Of a stretch of DNA of 64,000 bases, positions 8,709 to 18,949 are shown piece by piece (positions within the stretch are counted from its first letter, which is position 1; each line of letters begins with the position of its first letter). The position numbers and the translations under genes are program-made. This DNA is from Ottowia beijingensis (GTDB taxonomy: Bacteria; Pseudomonadota; Gammaproteobacteria; Burkholderiales; Burkholderiaceae_C), in NCBI RefSeq assembly GCF_013423955.1, contig NZ_JACCKX010000001.1, positions 2,170,001-2,234,000 of the forward strand, in the 5' to 3' direction. The notes under the pieces are model-generated. The model had not been told where the DNA came from, made no database searches, and was given only the letters and a program-made list of their open reading frames with translations.

Positions 8709-9467
8709 TCAGCGCAGAAACGCGTCATACCCCGTCTTCAGGATCAGCGCCCCCACCACCACGATGAACACGCCGCGCACGAAGCCCGCGCCGTGCTTGA
8801 GCGCCAGCCGCGTGCCGATCAGGCTGCCGGCCACGTTGGCCACGGCCATCACCAGGCCGATCTTCCACCACACGTGGCCCTTCATGGCGAACAGCGCGAT
8901 GGCCGCCAGGTTGGTGGCCACGTTAAGCAGCTTGGCCGAGGCCGAGGCGTTGAGGAAGTCGTAACCCAGCAGCCGCACGAACAAAAAGATGAAAAAGCTG
9001 CCCGTGCCGGGGCCGAAGAAGCCGTCGTACCAGCCGATCACGGCGCCGATGGCGCAGGCCAGCGCCGTCTCGCGCGCCTGCGTGTGGCGCGGCGCGTGGG
9101 TGCGGCCCAGGTCCTTCTTCGCCAGCGTGTAGAGCAGCACCGCCAGCAGGATGAAGGGCAGCAACCGGCGCAGAAAGGTGGGGTCGATCAGCGTGACCAC
9201 CCAGGCGCCAATGAACGAGCCCGCCAGCGCCGCGCCCGCCGCCGGCAGCAGCACCGCCCAGCGCATCTGCACACGGCGGCTGTACTGCACGGTGGCGATG
9301 CTGGTGCCCCAGACCGAGGCGCTCTTGTTGGTGCCGAACAGCGTGGCCGGCGCGGTGGTTGGGTAGACGGCGAACAGCGCCGGCACCAGGATCAGCCCGC
9401 CGCCGCCCACGATGGAGTCGATGCCGCCGGCCAGCAGCGAGGCCAGCGAGATGAGAACCAGTTCCAT
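8709..9467 (-). CDS. TSUP (TauE/SafE) family permease
   Basis: An intact membrane protein of 252 aa with about eight helices, of the family that moves sulfite, sulfonates or related anions across the inner membrane. Recognisable parts are LASLLAGGIDSIVGGGGLILVP, FGTNKSASVWGTS, and the repeat-half motif GWYDGFFGPGTGSFF with a following NASASAKLLNVATN. The substrate is not predictable from sequence. It is transcribed alone, towards a REP-rich spacer. Confidence 0.85.
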   Translation of the reverse strand: MELVLISLASLLAGGIDSIVGGGGLILVPALFAVYPTTAPATLFGTNKSASVWGTSIATVQYSRRVQMRWAVLLPAAGAALAGSFIGAWVVTLIDPTFLRRLLPFILLAVLLYTLAKKDLGRTHAPRHTQARETALACAIGAVIGWYDGFFGPGTGSFFIFLFVRLLGYDFLNASASAKLLNVATNLAAIALFAMKGHVWWKIGLVMAVANVAGSLIGTRLALKHGAGFVRGVFIVVVGALILKTGYDAFLR

Positions 9468-9489
9468 CAGGGATGCGGAATGCTATGGT

Positions 9490-9535
9490 GTTGATAGCTG
9501 CCAGCGCCTGCCCACCGGGCGCTGAGGGCCGAAAA
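9490..9535 (-). repeat. ATAGCTGC element copy 3
   Basis: TTGATAGCTGCCAGCGCCTG, then CGGGCGCTGAGGGCCGAAAA, just upstream of the TSUP start. Confidence 0.7.
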
Positions 9536-9585
9536 GACCATGATCATACGCCGGGCCGCACGCCCCCGGCGCGCGCCGCGCGGGC

Positions 9586-9614
9586 AAGAAAAAGGCGCCG
9601 CTGGCGGCGCCTTT
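9586..9614 (-). terminator. Rho-independent terminator, minus strand
   Basis: A perfect 10-bp stem AAAGGCGCCG / CGGCGCCTTT with a CTGG loop. On the minus strand it is followed by a T-rich run. It lies about 240 bp past the argG stop and is the only candidate terminator for that gene. Confidence 0.75.
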
Positions 9615-9853
9615 GAAAACATCAGCATGGGAATGGCTGAATCCGGAAATCTGTTTCTCGTGGTGGTCTCGCTTGTCTCCTGGGCCCCTTCGGCACCGCG
9701 GGAGTCGGTCGCGGCGCATGAAGTGAGATCAATGTAACAGTTGCCGCCTCATACCACATTGGGGCTTGCCCGTACGAAATTGGTGCGCCCACACGGGTTT
9801 TGGTGCCCAATTGCGTACTTTGTGCCGCGTTCTGCGGCAGTTGGCCCAGTTGG
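9615..9853. other. Long 3' region between argG and its terminator
   Basis: About 240 bp with no convincing gene on either strand. On the minus strand it would be transcribed as the argG 3' untranslated region or as a separate small RNA ending at the hairpin at 9586-9614. No clear promoter is visible. Confidence 0.35.
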
Positions 9854-11257
<1,404 letters not shown>

Positions 11258-11317
11258 CTATTGTCCGACGTTTTGCCGCGGCATCCGCGCCCGACGCCAT
11301 GACTTCGCCGCTGCGCG

Positions 11318-11428
11318 GCGTGATGACGAAATGACGTCAGTGATGCGCGGAATGCCTCGCCCTCCGCTGGCGTCATGGCGGCGCAGCCGCCGTCATCGAA
11401 GCGCAGCGAGGTCATTTCGTCATCGCAT
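11318..11428. repeat. GTCATCGAAGCGCAG element copy 1
   Basis: Inverted arms GATGACGAAATGACGTCAG and GAGGTCATTTCGTCATC flank the core GTCATCGAAGCGCAGCGAGG. Related sequence recurs near 32118 and 61590. Confidence 0.65.
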
Positions 11429-11454
11429 CGCGCGCGAAACAGCATGACAAGCGC

Positions 11455-12129
11455 CTACAGTCCGCGCAGCAACTCCTGCGCGCCGTTCCACACGATCTGC
11501 ACGCCCAGGCACAGCAGGATGAAGGCCGACAGGCGCAGGAACACGACCAGCCCCACCTCGCCCAGCGGCCGCAGCAGGCGGCCGGCGTAGCGGAAGGTGA
11601 GGAACACGCTCAGCCCGATCAGCACCGTGGCGGCCAGCCCGCCGGCGAAGTTGGCCAGCGACTCGGGCACGCGTGGGCTGTGCAGCGCCGCGCCCACGGT
11701 GATGGCGGCGGCAATCGAACCCGGCCCGCAGGTGAGCGGAAAGGCCATCGGGTAGAAGGCCTGGATGCGCACGTTGTCGTCGGTCAGCGACTGCGCCATC
11801 TGCGCCTTGTCGTCGCTGGCGGCCTGCTGGGTGTGCAGCATGCGCCACGCGGTGGAGGCCACGATCAGCCCGCCGGCCACGCGCACGATGGGCAGCGAGA
11901 TGCCGAAGAAATCCAGCACGTAGGTGCCCACCAGCATGGCGCCGGCCAGCATGAAGAACACGTACTGCCCGATGCGCCGCGCCAGCAGGGTGCGCGTGCT
12001 GCCGTCGACCCCGCGCGTGAGCGTGACGAACACCGGCGCCGAGGCGGGCGGGTTCAGGATCGGCAGCACCGCCGCCAGCGCGAACAGCAGGCTCTTGCCG
12101 AAGGCCAGCAGCAGGGCGGGGAAATCCAT
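11455..12129 (-). CDS. MarC family integral membrane protein
   Basis: A 224-aa inner-membrane protein with about six helices in the MarC/YhgN family, whose transport role is unproven. Typical segments are LPILNPPASAPVFVTLT near residue 20, the central AGGLIVASTAWRML, and FPLTCGPGSIAAAITVG. The ATG at 12129 is chosen because the helix-forming N-terminus MDFPALLLAFGKSLLF starts there; upstream codons are in repeat DNA. Confidence 0.85.
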   Translation of the reverse strand: MDFPALLLAFGKSLLFALAAVLPILNPPASAPVFVTLTRGVDGSTRTLLARRIGQYVFFMLAGAMLVGTYVLDFFGISLPIVRVAGGLIVASTAWRMLHTQQAASDDKAQMAQSLTDDNVRIQAFYPMAFPLTCGPGSIAAAITVGAALHSPRVPESLANFAGGLAATVLIGLSVFLTFRYAGRLLRPLGEVGLVVFLRLSAFILLCLGVQIVWNGAQELLRGL

Positions 12130-12198
12130 GGCGCTAATGTAAGGGCGCGGCGGGGTGGGCGCTGAAGGGGTGTGGGGTGGATTTCGCAGGCGGGCGCC

Positions 12199-12268
12199 GT
12201 ATACTCCCCATATTGATGTCCGCCAGCGCCCGTCTGAAGGGCGCTGTCGATTGATACTCCCCAATATT
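12199..12268 (+). repeat. ATACTCCCC module copy 4
   Basis: The clearest copy: ATACTCCCCATATT, the stem CAGCGCCCGTCTGAAGGGCG, then ATACTCCCCAATATTAT. It lies 16 bp left of REPIN 4. Confidence 0.8.
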
Positions 12269-12283
12269 ATATGTAGAACTGCT

Positions 12284-12356
12284 GTGGGAGCGGGCTTGCC
12301 CGCGATGAAGCGCATCGCCACAGGCAGCGCCGAATCGCGGGCAAGCCCGCTCCAAC
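12284..12356. repeat. REPIN 4 (inverted REP pair)
   Basis: Inverted REP pair of 73 bp. The right arm has CCAAC for CCCAC. Confidence 0.85.
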
Positions 12357-12427
12357 AGAAAGACAGGCCCCGTCCTGGGCAGCAAGCGCCGCTGGCCATC
12401 AGGGCCGATGCGGCGCGCCAGCCTTCG

Positions 12428-13873
12428 TCAGCCGCAGAACGTCGACACCGACTTGGTCGTCACGTACGCCTCCAGCGCCTCCGGCCCGCCTTCCGAGCCG
12501 TAGCCCGAATCCTTGACGCCGCCGAACGGCAGCTCGGGCCAGGCGGCGGCGGGCTGGTTGATCCACAGCAGGCCCACTTCCAGCCGCTCGGCGATCTGGT
12601 GCGCGTTCTTCAGCGACTGCGTGAAGGCATAGCCGGCCAGGCCGAAGGGCAGGCGGTTGGCCTCGGTCAGCGCCTGGTCCAACGTGTCGAAGCCGTGCAC
12701 CACGGCCATGGGGCCGAAGGGCTCCTGGTTGAAGATGTCGGCCTCCAGCGGCACGTGGGCCAGGATGGTGGGCGCCCAGAAGTTGCCGGCGCTGCCCACG
12801 CGCGCACCGCCCGTGGCCACGGTGCCGCCGCGCTTCACCGCGTCGTCGGTCAGCGCCTGCATGGCCGACACGCGGCGCTCGTTGGCCAGCGGGCCCATGC
12901 GCGCGCCTTCGCTCAGGCCGTCGGCGGGGGCGAACTTCTCGGCCTGGGCGACGAACTTCTTCGTGAACTCCTCGACGATCGGCTTGGCCACCAGAAAGCG
13001 CGTGGGCGAGATGCACACCTGCCCCGCGTTGCGGAACTTGGCGCCGCCGGCGGTCTTGATGGCGAGGTCGATGTCGGCGTCCTCGCACACGATCACGGGC
13101 GCGTGGCCGCCCAGTTCCATCGTTGCGCGTTTCATGTGCTGGCCAGCCAGCGCGGCCAGCTGCTTGCCCACGGGGGTGGAGCCGGTGAAGGTGATCTTGC
13201 GGATGATGGGGTGCGGGATCAGGTACTCGGAGATCTGCGACGGCACGCCGTACACCAGCTGCACCACGCCGGCCGGCACGCCGGCATCGACGAAGGCGCG
13301 GATCAGCGCGGCGGGCGAGGCGGGGTCTCCTCAGGCGCCTTGACGATGATCGAGTTGCCCGTGGCCAGCGCCGCCGACAGCTTGCGCACCACCTGGTTGA
13401 CCGGGAAGTTCCACGGCGTGAAGGCGGCCACGGGGCCGACGGGGTGCTTGGTGACGTGCGCCGTGCCGCGCAAATCGCGCGGCGGCACGATGCGGCCATA
13501 CACGCGCCGGCCCTCGTCGGCCATCCAGTCGATCACGTCGGCGGCGGCCAGCACCTCGCCTTTCGCTTCGGCCAGTGGCTTGCCCTGCTCCATGGTCAGG
13601 TGGCGGGCGGTCGCGTCGGCGCGCTCGCGGAAGATCTGCGCCGCCTTGCGCATCAGCGCCTGGCGTTCGTGCGCGGGCACCTTGCGCCAGGCTTCAAAGC
13701 CTTTTGCGCGGCGGCCAGCGCGCGGTCCAGGTCGGCGATGCCGGCGTGCGCCAGGCGGCCGATCTCGGCGCCGGTGGCGGGGTTGAACACGGCCATGGTC
13801 TTGCCGTCGGCGGCGTCGCACCACTGGCCGTCGATCAGCAGCTGGGTGTGGGGGTAGTCGTGGGGGTGGTCAT
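12428..13873 (-). CDS. NAD(P)-dependent succinate-semialdehyde-type dehydrogenase (three frameshifts)
   Basis: An aldehyde dehydrogenase of about 482 aa, most like succinate-semialdehyde dehydrogenase (GabD). Motifs in order are the N-terminal [38 protein letters not shown], the catalytic Glu in [11 protein letters not shown], the nucleophile Cys in [10 protein letters not shown], and EPFGPMAVV. Single bases are missing near 13857 ([11 protein letters not shown]), 13700 (AAQK|AFEAWRK) and 13319 ([12 protein letters not shown]). The ATG at 13873 gives a good N-terminus. It is divergent from the alcohol dehydrogenase gene, so alcohol-to-acid oxidation is an inference. Confidence 0.85.
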
Positions 13874-14044
13874 GAAGGTCTCCGTGCCAAAAAAGCGTGA
13901 ACAAGTGCGCAGCCATCCATGCTAGCCGCAGCGCGCGGCGCCTGCTGTCGCCCCTTGGGCGGGCGGCTTGCCCGTGGTCAATGCGGTCGTCACGCGGGCG
14001 TGCTAAAAAGTCCCTTGACCCCAACCGCCAAAAAGGAGAACCGC

Positions 14045-15142
14045 ATGGCCCAGATGATGAAAGCCGCCATCTTCGTTGAACCCGGTCGCATCGAGATCGC
14101 CGAGAAGCCGATCCCCGACGTCGGCCCCAACGACGCGCTGATCAAGATCACCACCACCACCATCTGCGGCACCGACGTGCACATCCTGAAGGGCGAATAC
14201 CCGGTGGAGAAGGGCCTGACCGTGGGCCACGAGCCCGTGGGCACCATCGTCAAGCTGGGCAGCGCGGTGAAGGGCTACCAGGAAGGCCAGCGCGTCATCG
14301 CCGGCGCCATCTGCCCCGACTTCAACAGCTACGCCGCGCAGGACGGCGCGCCCAGCCAGGACGGCAGCTACCTGGTGGCCAGCGGCCGCTGCGGCTGCCA
14401 CGGCTACAAGCTGACGGCCGGCTGGCGCTTTGGCAACCTGATCGACGGCACGCAGGCCGAATACGTGCTGGTGCCCGACGCCGCCGGCAACCTGGCCCCC
14501 GTGCCCGATGGCCTGACGGACGAGCAGGTGCTGATGTGCCCCGACATCATGTCGACGGGCTTCGTCGGCGCCGAGAACGCCAACATCAAGATCGGCGACA
14601 CTGTGGTCGTCATCGCGCAGGGCCCCATCGGCCTGTGCGCCACCGCTGGCGCCAAGCTGCGCGGCGCCACCACCATCATCGCCGTGGACGGCAACGACGA
14701 GCGCCTGGCCGTGGCCAAGAAGCTGGGCGCCGACGTGACGCTGAACTTCAGGAACGTGGACGTGGTGGACGAGGTGCTGAAGATCACCGGCGGCAAGGGC
14801 GCCGACAGCGCCATCGAGGCGCTGGGCCTGCAGTCCACCTTCGAGCAGGCCATGCGCTGCATCAAGCCGGGCGGCACGCTGTCGAGCCTGGGCGTGTATT
14901 CGAGCGACCTGAAGATCCCGCTGGGCCCCTTCGGCGCCGGCCTGGGCGACCACAAGATCAACACCGCGCTGTGCCCCGGCGGCAAGGAGCGCCTGCGCCG
15001 CCTGATGAACGTGATCGAATCGGGCCGCGTGGACCTGAAGCCGCTGGTGACGCACGAGCGCAAGCTGGACGACATCGTGGAGGCTTACGACCTGTTCGCC
15101 AACCAGCGCGACGGGGTGTTGAAGATTGCGATCAAGCCCTGA
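14045..15142 (+). CDS. Zinc-dependent alcohol dehydrogenase, secondary-alcohol type
   Basis: An intact medium-chain dehydrogenase of 365 aa. Zinc ligands fit Cys41 (TICGTDVHI), His62 (VGHEPVG) and an Asp near 165 ([11 protein letters not shown]), the pattern of secondary-alcohol dehydrogenases. The nucleotide site follows in [19 protein letters not shown], and [13 protein letters not shown] near the C-terminus is also family-typical. AAGGAG lies 8 bases before the ATG. It is divergent from the aldehyde dehydrogenase gene. The physiological substrate is not clear. Confidence 0.9.
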   Translation: MAQMMKAAIFVEPGRIEIAEKPIPDVGPNDALIKITTTTICGTDVHILKGEYPVEKGLTVGHEPVGTIVKLGSAVKGYQEGQRVIAGAICPDFNSYAAQDGAPSQDGSYLVASGRCGCHGYKLTAGWRFGNLIDGTQAEYVLVPDAAGNLAPVPDGLTDEQVLMCPDIMSTGFVGAENANIKIGDTVVVIAQGPIGLCATAGAKLRGATTIIAVDGNDERLAVAKKLGADVTLNFRNVDVVDEVLKITGGKGADSAIEALGLQSTFEQAMRCIKPGGTLSSLGVYSSDLKIPLGPFGAGLGDHKINTALCPGGKERLRRLMNVIESGRVDLKPLVTHERKLDDIVEAYDLFANQRDGVLKIAIKP

Positions 15143-15184
15143 GGGTTGGTTGATGGGGTTGGGGGCGCTGCTGGCCGGGATGTG

Positions 15185-15545
15185 CGCCCGGCGGCGCAGT
15201 CACTTTCTTTGTCTCGCCAAAAGAAAGTAACCAAAGAAGGCGACCCCACTGGCCGTGTCCCTCCGCTTCGCTGCGGGCAGCCTGCGATGCTCGGTCGCGG
15301 GGCGGCGCTGCGGAACTCGCTTCGCGCTTGCGCGCTCCGCTCAAACAACCGCAGCGAGTCAGAGCACGAAGCATGGGCTTGCTGCGCAGCCCATGCCCGC
15401 CCCACGCCCTGCGCTTCTCGGCACGGCCAGAGGGGAGGTGAAGCCCACACGGGCCATCGCTGCGCTCGGCCTTGGCTTGTCAACGCCGCTGCTTCGCGCG
15501 GCGTGCTGTTTACTCCCTCTCCCGCTGGCGGGAGAGGGCTGGGAT
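15185..15545. repeat. AAAGAAAGTAACCAAAGAA-type intergenic element
   Basis: About 350 bp of non-coding DNA beginning CACTTTCTTTGTCTCGCCAA with an inverted AAAAGAAAGTAACCAAAG. It continues as GC-rich sequence full of CGCTTCGC-type steps and ends in CTCTCCCGCTGGCGGGAGAG. I recognise the left part as a common dispersed sequence of Burkholderiales and related groups. Long open frames cross it, but they do not resemble any protein. Confidence 0.55.
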
Positions 15546-15556
15546 CCAGCACCCCT

Positions 15557-15579
15557 GTGGGAGCGGGCTTGCCCGCGAT
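15557..15579 (+). repeat. Single REP unit
   Basis: One REP unit with the standard core, about 27 bp from ATACTCCCC module copy 5. Confidence 0.8.
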
Positions 15580-15605
15580 GGCCGCATCCCATCCAACCGA
15601 AGCGC

Positions 15606-15667
15606 AGATACTCCTGTATATCAGCTCGTCAGCGCTTGATGGCTGGTCGCTGAAGTCATATACCCCA
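15606..15667 (+). repeat. ATACTCCCC module copy 5
   Basis: Starts ATACTCCTGTATATCAGC, centre CAGCGCTTGATGGCTGGTCG, ends CATATACCCC. This is a diverged copy. Confidence 0.65.
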
Positions 15668-15721
15668 TGTGAAAGACTTCATCGCCATGCCCCACACCCC
15701 CGACGCCCGCCCCGCCAGCAC

Positions 15722-16290
15722 TCAGGGCCTGCGCGACCCGGCTCCCTGCGCCCCTGCGCGCACCAGCGGCCACGGGTTCAGCGCCCCATCGGCGCCGTAG
15801 ATGCCGTAATGCAGATGCGGCGGCGTGCCCTGTGCGTTGCCGGTGGTGCCCACGAAGCCGAGCAGCGTGCCGGGCTGCACCACGTCGCCGGTCTGCAGGC
15901 CGGGCGCCCAGTCGTCCAGGTGCGCGTAGTAATGCCGCTCGCGCGCCGGCCCCAGCACCCACACCTGCCGGCCGCCCAGGCCGCCGTCGCGCACGGCGGT
16001 GACGATGCCCACCGTGCTGCTGCGCACCGGCGTGCCGCGCGGCGCGAAGATGTCCACCCCTCGTGCCCGCGCGCGCCGCCGTCGCGCGCGGCGCCCCAGG
16101 TGTCGGCAATGCGGCGCGCGGCCACGCCCTCCACCGGCACCGGCAGGGCCGTGGGCGGGTCCATCCGCGTGATCTGCCACAGCATGCGCGGGCGGTCCAT
16201 CAAAGGCTGCTGCCACAGCCAGCCGCCGCCCCGCCACAGCACCGCGCCCCACAGCGCCAGCCACAGCAGGCTGCGCAGCCGCTGCGCCAT
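15722..16290 (-). CDS. M23 family metallopeptidase (one frameshift)
   Basis: A protein of about 189 aa, membrane-anchored by an N-terminal hydrophobic segment (LLWLALWGAVLWRGGGWLW), with a LytM/M23 domain that would cut peptidoglycan cross-links in the periplasm or act as an amidase activator. The zinc ligands are present: HEGVDIFAP (H and D), and HLHYG with HYYAHLDDW before it. One base is missing near 16056 (GHEG|VDIFAP). The start is uncertain: ATG 16290 is used, and GTG 16326 would add PARPRPRPRRS. It lies 43 bp after the DUF533 gene and is probably co-transcribed. Confidence 0.85.
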
Positions 16291-16333
16291 GCTGCGGCGC
16301 GGCCGGGGGCGCGGGCGGGCGGGCACGCGCGCT

Positions 16334-17035
16334 TCAGGCCCCGGCGGTGGCCTGCGCCAGCTGGTGCTGCAGGCGCTGCTGCAGCGCCGGCTCCAGCTTC
16401 AGCTGCTTCGCCAGTTCGTCCAGGTAGGCACGCTCCATGAAGCTCTGCTCATCGGCCACCAGCAGGCTGGCCAGGTACATCTCGCCCGCCATCTCGGGCG
16501 TGGTGGCGGCGCGGGCCACTTCGGCCGGGTCGAGCGGCTTGGCCAGTTCGGCGTTCAGCCATTGCTGCACGTCGGCGGCCAGGCCCTGGCGCGCCAGCTC
16601 GCCCTCGATCAGCCCGCGCTCGCGCGCGTCGATGTGCCCGTCGGCCTTGGCGGCGGCCACGATGGCCTGCAGGATGGCGGCGCTGTGCGCGCTGGCCTGC
16701 GCGGCGGGCAGGCGGTCCACCGTCTGCGGCGTGGGCAGCGCGGGCGCCTGTGCCGGCGGCAGACCCGCGGTGCCGGCCTGCTGGCGCTGGTATTCGGTGT
16801 AGGTGTTGTAGACTATCATGCCCAGCGCCGCCAGACCGCCGTAGCTGGCCAGCTTGCGCGTCTTCTTGTTCTTGCCCAGCAGCAGCCCCAGCGCCCCGCC
16901 CGTCAGCGTGCCGCGCCCGAAGTCGCTGTTGATCGCCCCGCCGATGCCGCTGCCACGGTTGGTCTGGTTGGCGCCAGTGACGGTGGCGCCGGCGGATTTC
17001 AGAAGGTGGTCGAGGAAGCCGGTGAGGTGGTTCAT
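16334..17035 (-). CDS. DUF533 (YebE-like, TerB-fold) membrane protein
   Basis: An intact 233-aa protein. Residues 1-80 are Gly-rich with one membrane segment (KLASYGGLAALGMIVYNTY), followed by a Pro/Ala linker and a C-terminal helical domain of TerB type (AIVAAAKADGHIDARERGLI, EMYLASLLVADEQSFMERAYLDELAKQL). This is the layout of DUF533 proteins such as YebE, of unknown function. The M23 peptidase gene follows closely. Confidence 0.85.
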   Translation of the reverse strand: MNHLTGFLDHLLKSAGATVTGANQTNRGSGIGGAINSDFGRGTLTGGALGLLLGKNKKTRKLASYGGLAALGMIVYNTYTEYQRQQAGTAGLPPAQAPALPTPQTVDRLPAAQASAHSAAILQAIVAAAKADGHIDARERGLIEGELARQGLAADVQQWLNAELAKPLDPAEVARAATTPEMAGEMYLASLLVADEQSFMERAYLDELAKQLKLEPALQQRLQHQLAQATAGA

Positions 17036-17153
17036 GGTGCTAAGACGGCCAAATAAAGCCTGATGAAGATGGGGTGAGACACAAGAGTATCAACCCGGTG
17101 GGGATTGAGACAAAACTCACGCTTTCGTTTCGTTTGATGTCAGAGGGGCCTTC

Positions 17154-18869
17154 ATGTACCAAAACAGGTTGCCGCAACGCTGTTCGTCCACGTCGCAGGA
17201 CGTGCCCGCCGTGTTGCCGCGTTATCCCGGCTGGCGCTGGCGCAGTGTGGTCTTGGCCGGCGCGCTGGGCTGTGGCATGTCGCTGGCCGCGGCGCAGACG
17301 GTGCTGCTTGACGGCGCCACCGGGCCGGCGACGGTGCCGGCGGGGGTGTATTGGCTCGACGTCACCGTGACCAGCGCCAGCGGTGGTGGCGGTGGCTATG
17401 ACGAAGGCGCCAAGGCCGGCGACGGCGGTGCGGGTGTCACTGTCACGGCACGTGTGGCTGTCGTGCCTGGACAGACCGTGAGTGCCGTGATCGGCCAGGC
17501 GGGCGCCGGCGGTTTGCCCAAGCAGATCGGCACCGGCGGCGGCGCGGGCGGCGCGGGCGCAGGTGCCGGGGGCAATGGCGGCAACGCCAACCTGAACCCC
17601 AACAGTGGCGGCGGTGGCGGTGGCGGTGGCGCCAGCGTGGTGACCATTGGCAGCTCGGTGGTGCGCGCTGGTGGCGGCGGCGGCGGTGGCGGAGGATCGT
17701 GGCAGATCATCGGCGACCCTGGAGCTTCCGCAGCCACCTCCGTGGCCAACGCAGCCGACTGCGCCACGCCGGCCCCAGGGGAGCCGGGCCTGGGCGCTTT
17801 GCCGGGTGATGGCGCTGGCGGCGGCGGCGGTGGCGGCGGCTACCTGGGCGCCGCAGGCACCGGTGGCGAGACCGCGATCGAGGACGGGCCCGCCATTGGC
17901 GCCCCTGCGCAAGGTGGTGGCGCGGGTGGTTCTTGCGTGTTCATGACCGGCCCCAACGTGCTGGAGGCCGCGCCTATGGCCGTGGCCGGGCCCGCTGGGG
18001 GCGTCGGCGCGTCGACCAATGCCGCTGGTGGTCCGGGTAACCGGGGCACGGTGCGCGTGGTGACCAATGCCAGCGCGCGCCTGGAGGCGGCCATGGCGGC
18101 GGCGTTCAGCAACGTGCCGCCCACCTTGATGCCGGGCCAGACCAGCAACGTCACGCTGACCTGCACCAACAACGGTCCTGGTGCGGCCATCGACGCCGCC
18201 TGTGTACCCACCGTCGCCAGCGGTGGGGCCACGGTGTCCAACGTGATGTGTACGCCGCCGTCGCCTGCCGCCGTGCTCGACCCCGGTGCCGCGATGGTGT
18301 GCACCTTCGACCTGACGGCGACGAGCAGCGCGGGACCAGTGGAGCTCGCCGGCACCGCCAGCGGCGGCACCGGCCCCGACGCAGTTGCCACGGCGGAGAC
18401 CGCCGTGCAGGCGGCGGGCATGAGCGTGGCCATCGGCCTGCCGGCCAATGTGATCGCGGGAGCCACCGCGCCCGGCACGCTGGTGTGCACCAACAGCGGG
18501 CCAGCCGCCGCGCCGGTCGCCACCTGCGCGCTGGATGCCCTGCCCGCCGGCAGCGGCGAGGTGCGCAACCTGGTGTGCACGCCGACACCGCCGACGCCAC
18601 TGGCGGCCGGCGAGGCGATCAACTGCACCTTCGACTACGTGGCACCGGCGGCGCTGCCGGCCGGCCCCGTCACCCTGCAGGCCAGCACGACGTCGGGGCT
18701 GACGGGGGCGCCGGTGGTCACCGCTACCGCCAGCCTGACGGTCACCCAGGCTGGTGCGACCGGCGTGCAGGCCGTGCCCACGCTGCAGTTCTGGGGCCTG
18801 CTGCTGATGAGTGGCCTGCTGGCCGGCCTGGGGCTGCGCGCGCAGCGCGGCCGCAGCGGGCGCCGCTGA
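17154..18869 (+). CDS. Glycine-rich secreted protein with IPTL-CTERM sorting tail
   Basis: An intact protein of 571 aa. Residues 25-48 look like a signal peptide (VVLAGALGCGMSLAAAQ). Residues 55-310 are a Gly-rich domain with long GGGGGGGG runs, like the Gly-rich surface domains of some receptors and adhesins. Residues 320-545 hold two or three copies of a DUF11-like beta-sandwich repeat (VTLTCTNNGPGAA, TLVCTNSGPAAAPV) with paired cysteines. The end is VPTLQFWGLLLMSGLLAGLG followed by a basic RAQRGRSGRR, which matches the IPTL-CTERM anchor. It is probably a surface or matrix protein; no function is assigned. Confidence 0.75.
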   Translation: MYQNRLPQRCSSTSQDVPAVLPRYPGWRWRSVVLAGALGCGMSLAAAQTVLLDGATGPATVPAGVYWLDVTVTSASGGGGGYDEGAKAGDGGAGVTVTARVAVVPGQTVSAVIGQAGAGGLPKQIGTGGGAGGAGAGAGGNGGNANLNPNSGGGGGGGGASVVTIGSSVVRAGGGGGGGGGSWQIIGDPGASAATSVANAADCATPAPGEPGLGALPGDGAGGGGGGGGYLGAAGTGGETAIEDGPAIGAPAQGGGAGGSCVFMTGPNVLEAAPMAVAGPAGGVGASTNAAGGPGNRGTVRVVTNASARLEAAMAAAFSNVPPTLMPGQTSNVTLTCTNNGPGAAIDAACVPTVASGGATVSNVMCTPPSPAAVLDPGAAMVCTFDLTATSSAGPVELAGTASGGTGPDAVATAETAVQAAGMSVAIGLPANVIAGATAPGTLVCTNSGPAAAPVATCALDALPAGSGEVRNLVCTPTPPTPLAAGEAINCTFDYVAPAALPAGPVTLQASTTSGLTGAPVVTATASLTVTQAGATGVQAVPTLQFWGLLLMSGLLAGLGLRAQRGRSGRR

Positions 18870-18949
18870 CCGCGCGGCCGCGGTCAGCGCAGGGCAGTCA
18901 TCCGTCGGGCCGCGCCCTGCGGCTCGGCGTGCGCCAACGGCGTTTTCTC

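Noticed and set aside
9540-9737. A small plus-strand protein gene over the argG terminator
   Set aside because: No ribosome binding site, repeat-derived composition, and a strong minus-strand hairpin inside.
15146-17056. A 636-codon open frame on the plus strand over the intergenic repeat and the M23/DUF533 genes
   Set aside because: It is the shadow of two recognised minus-strand genes and non-coding repeat DNA, with no protein-like features.
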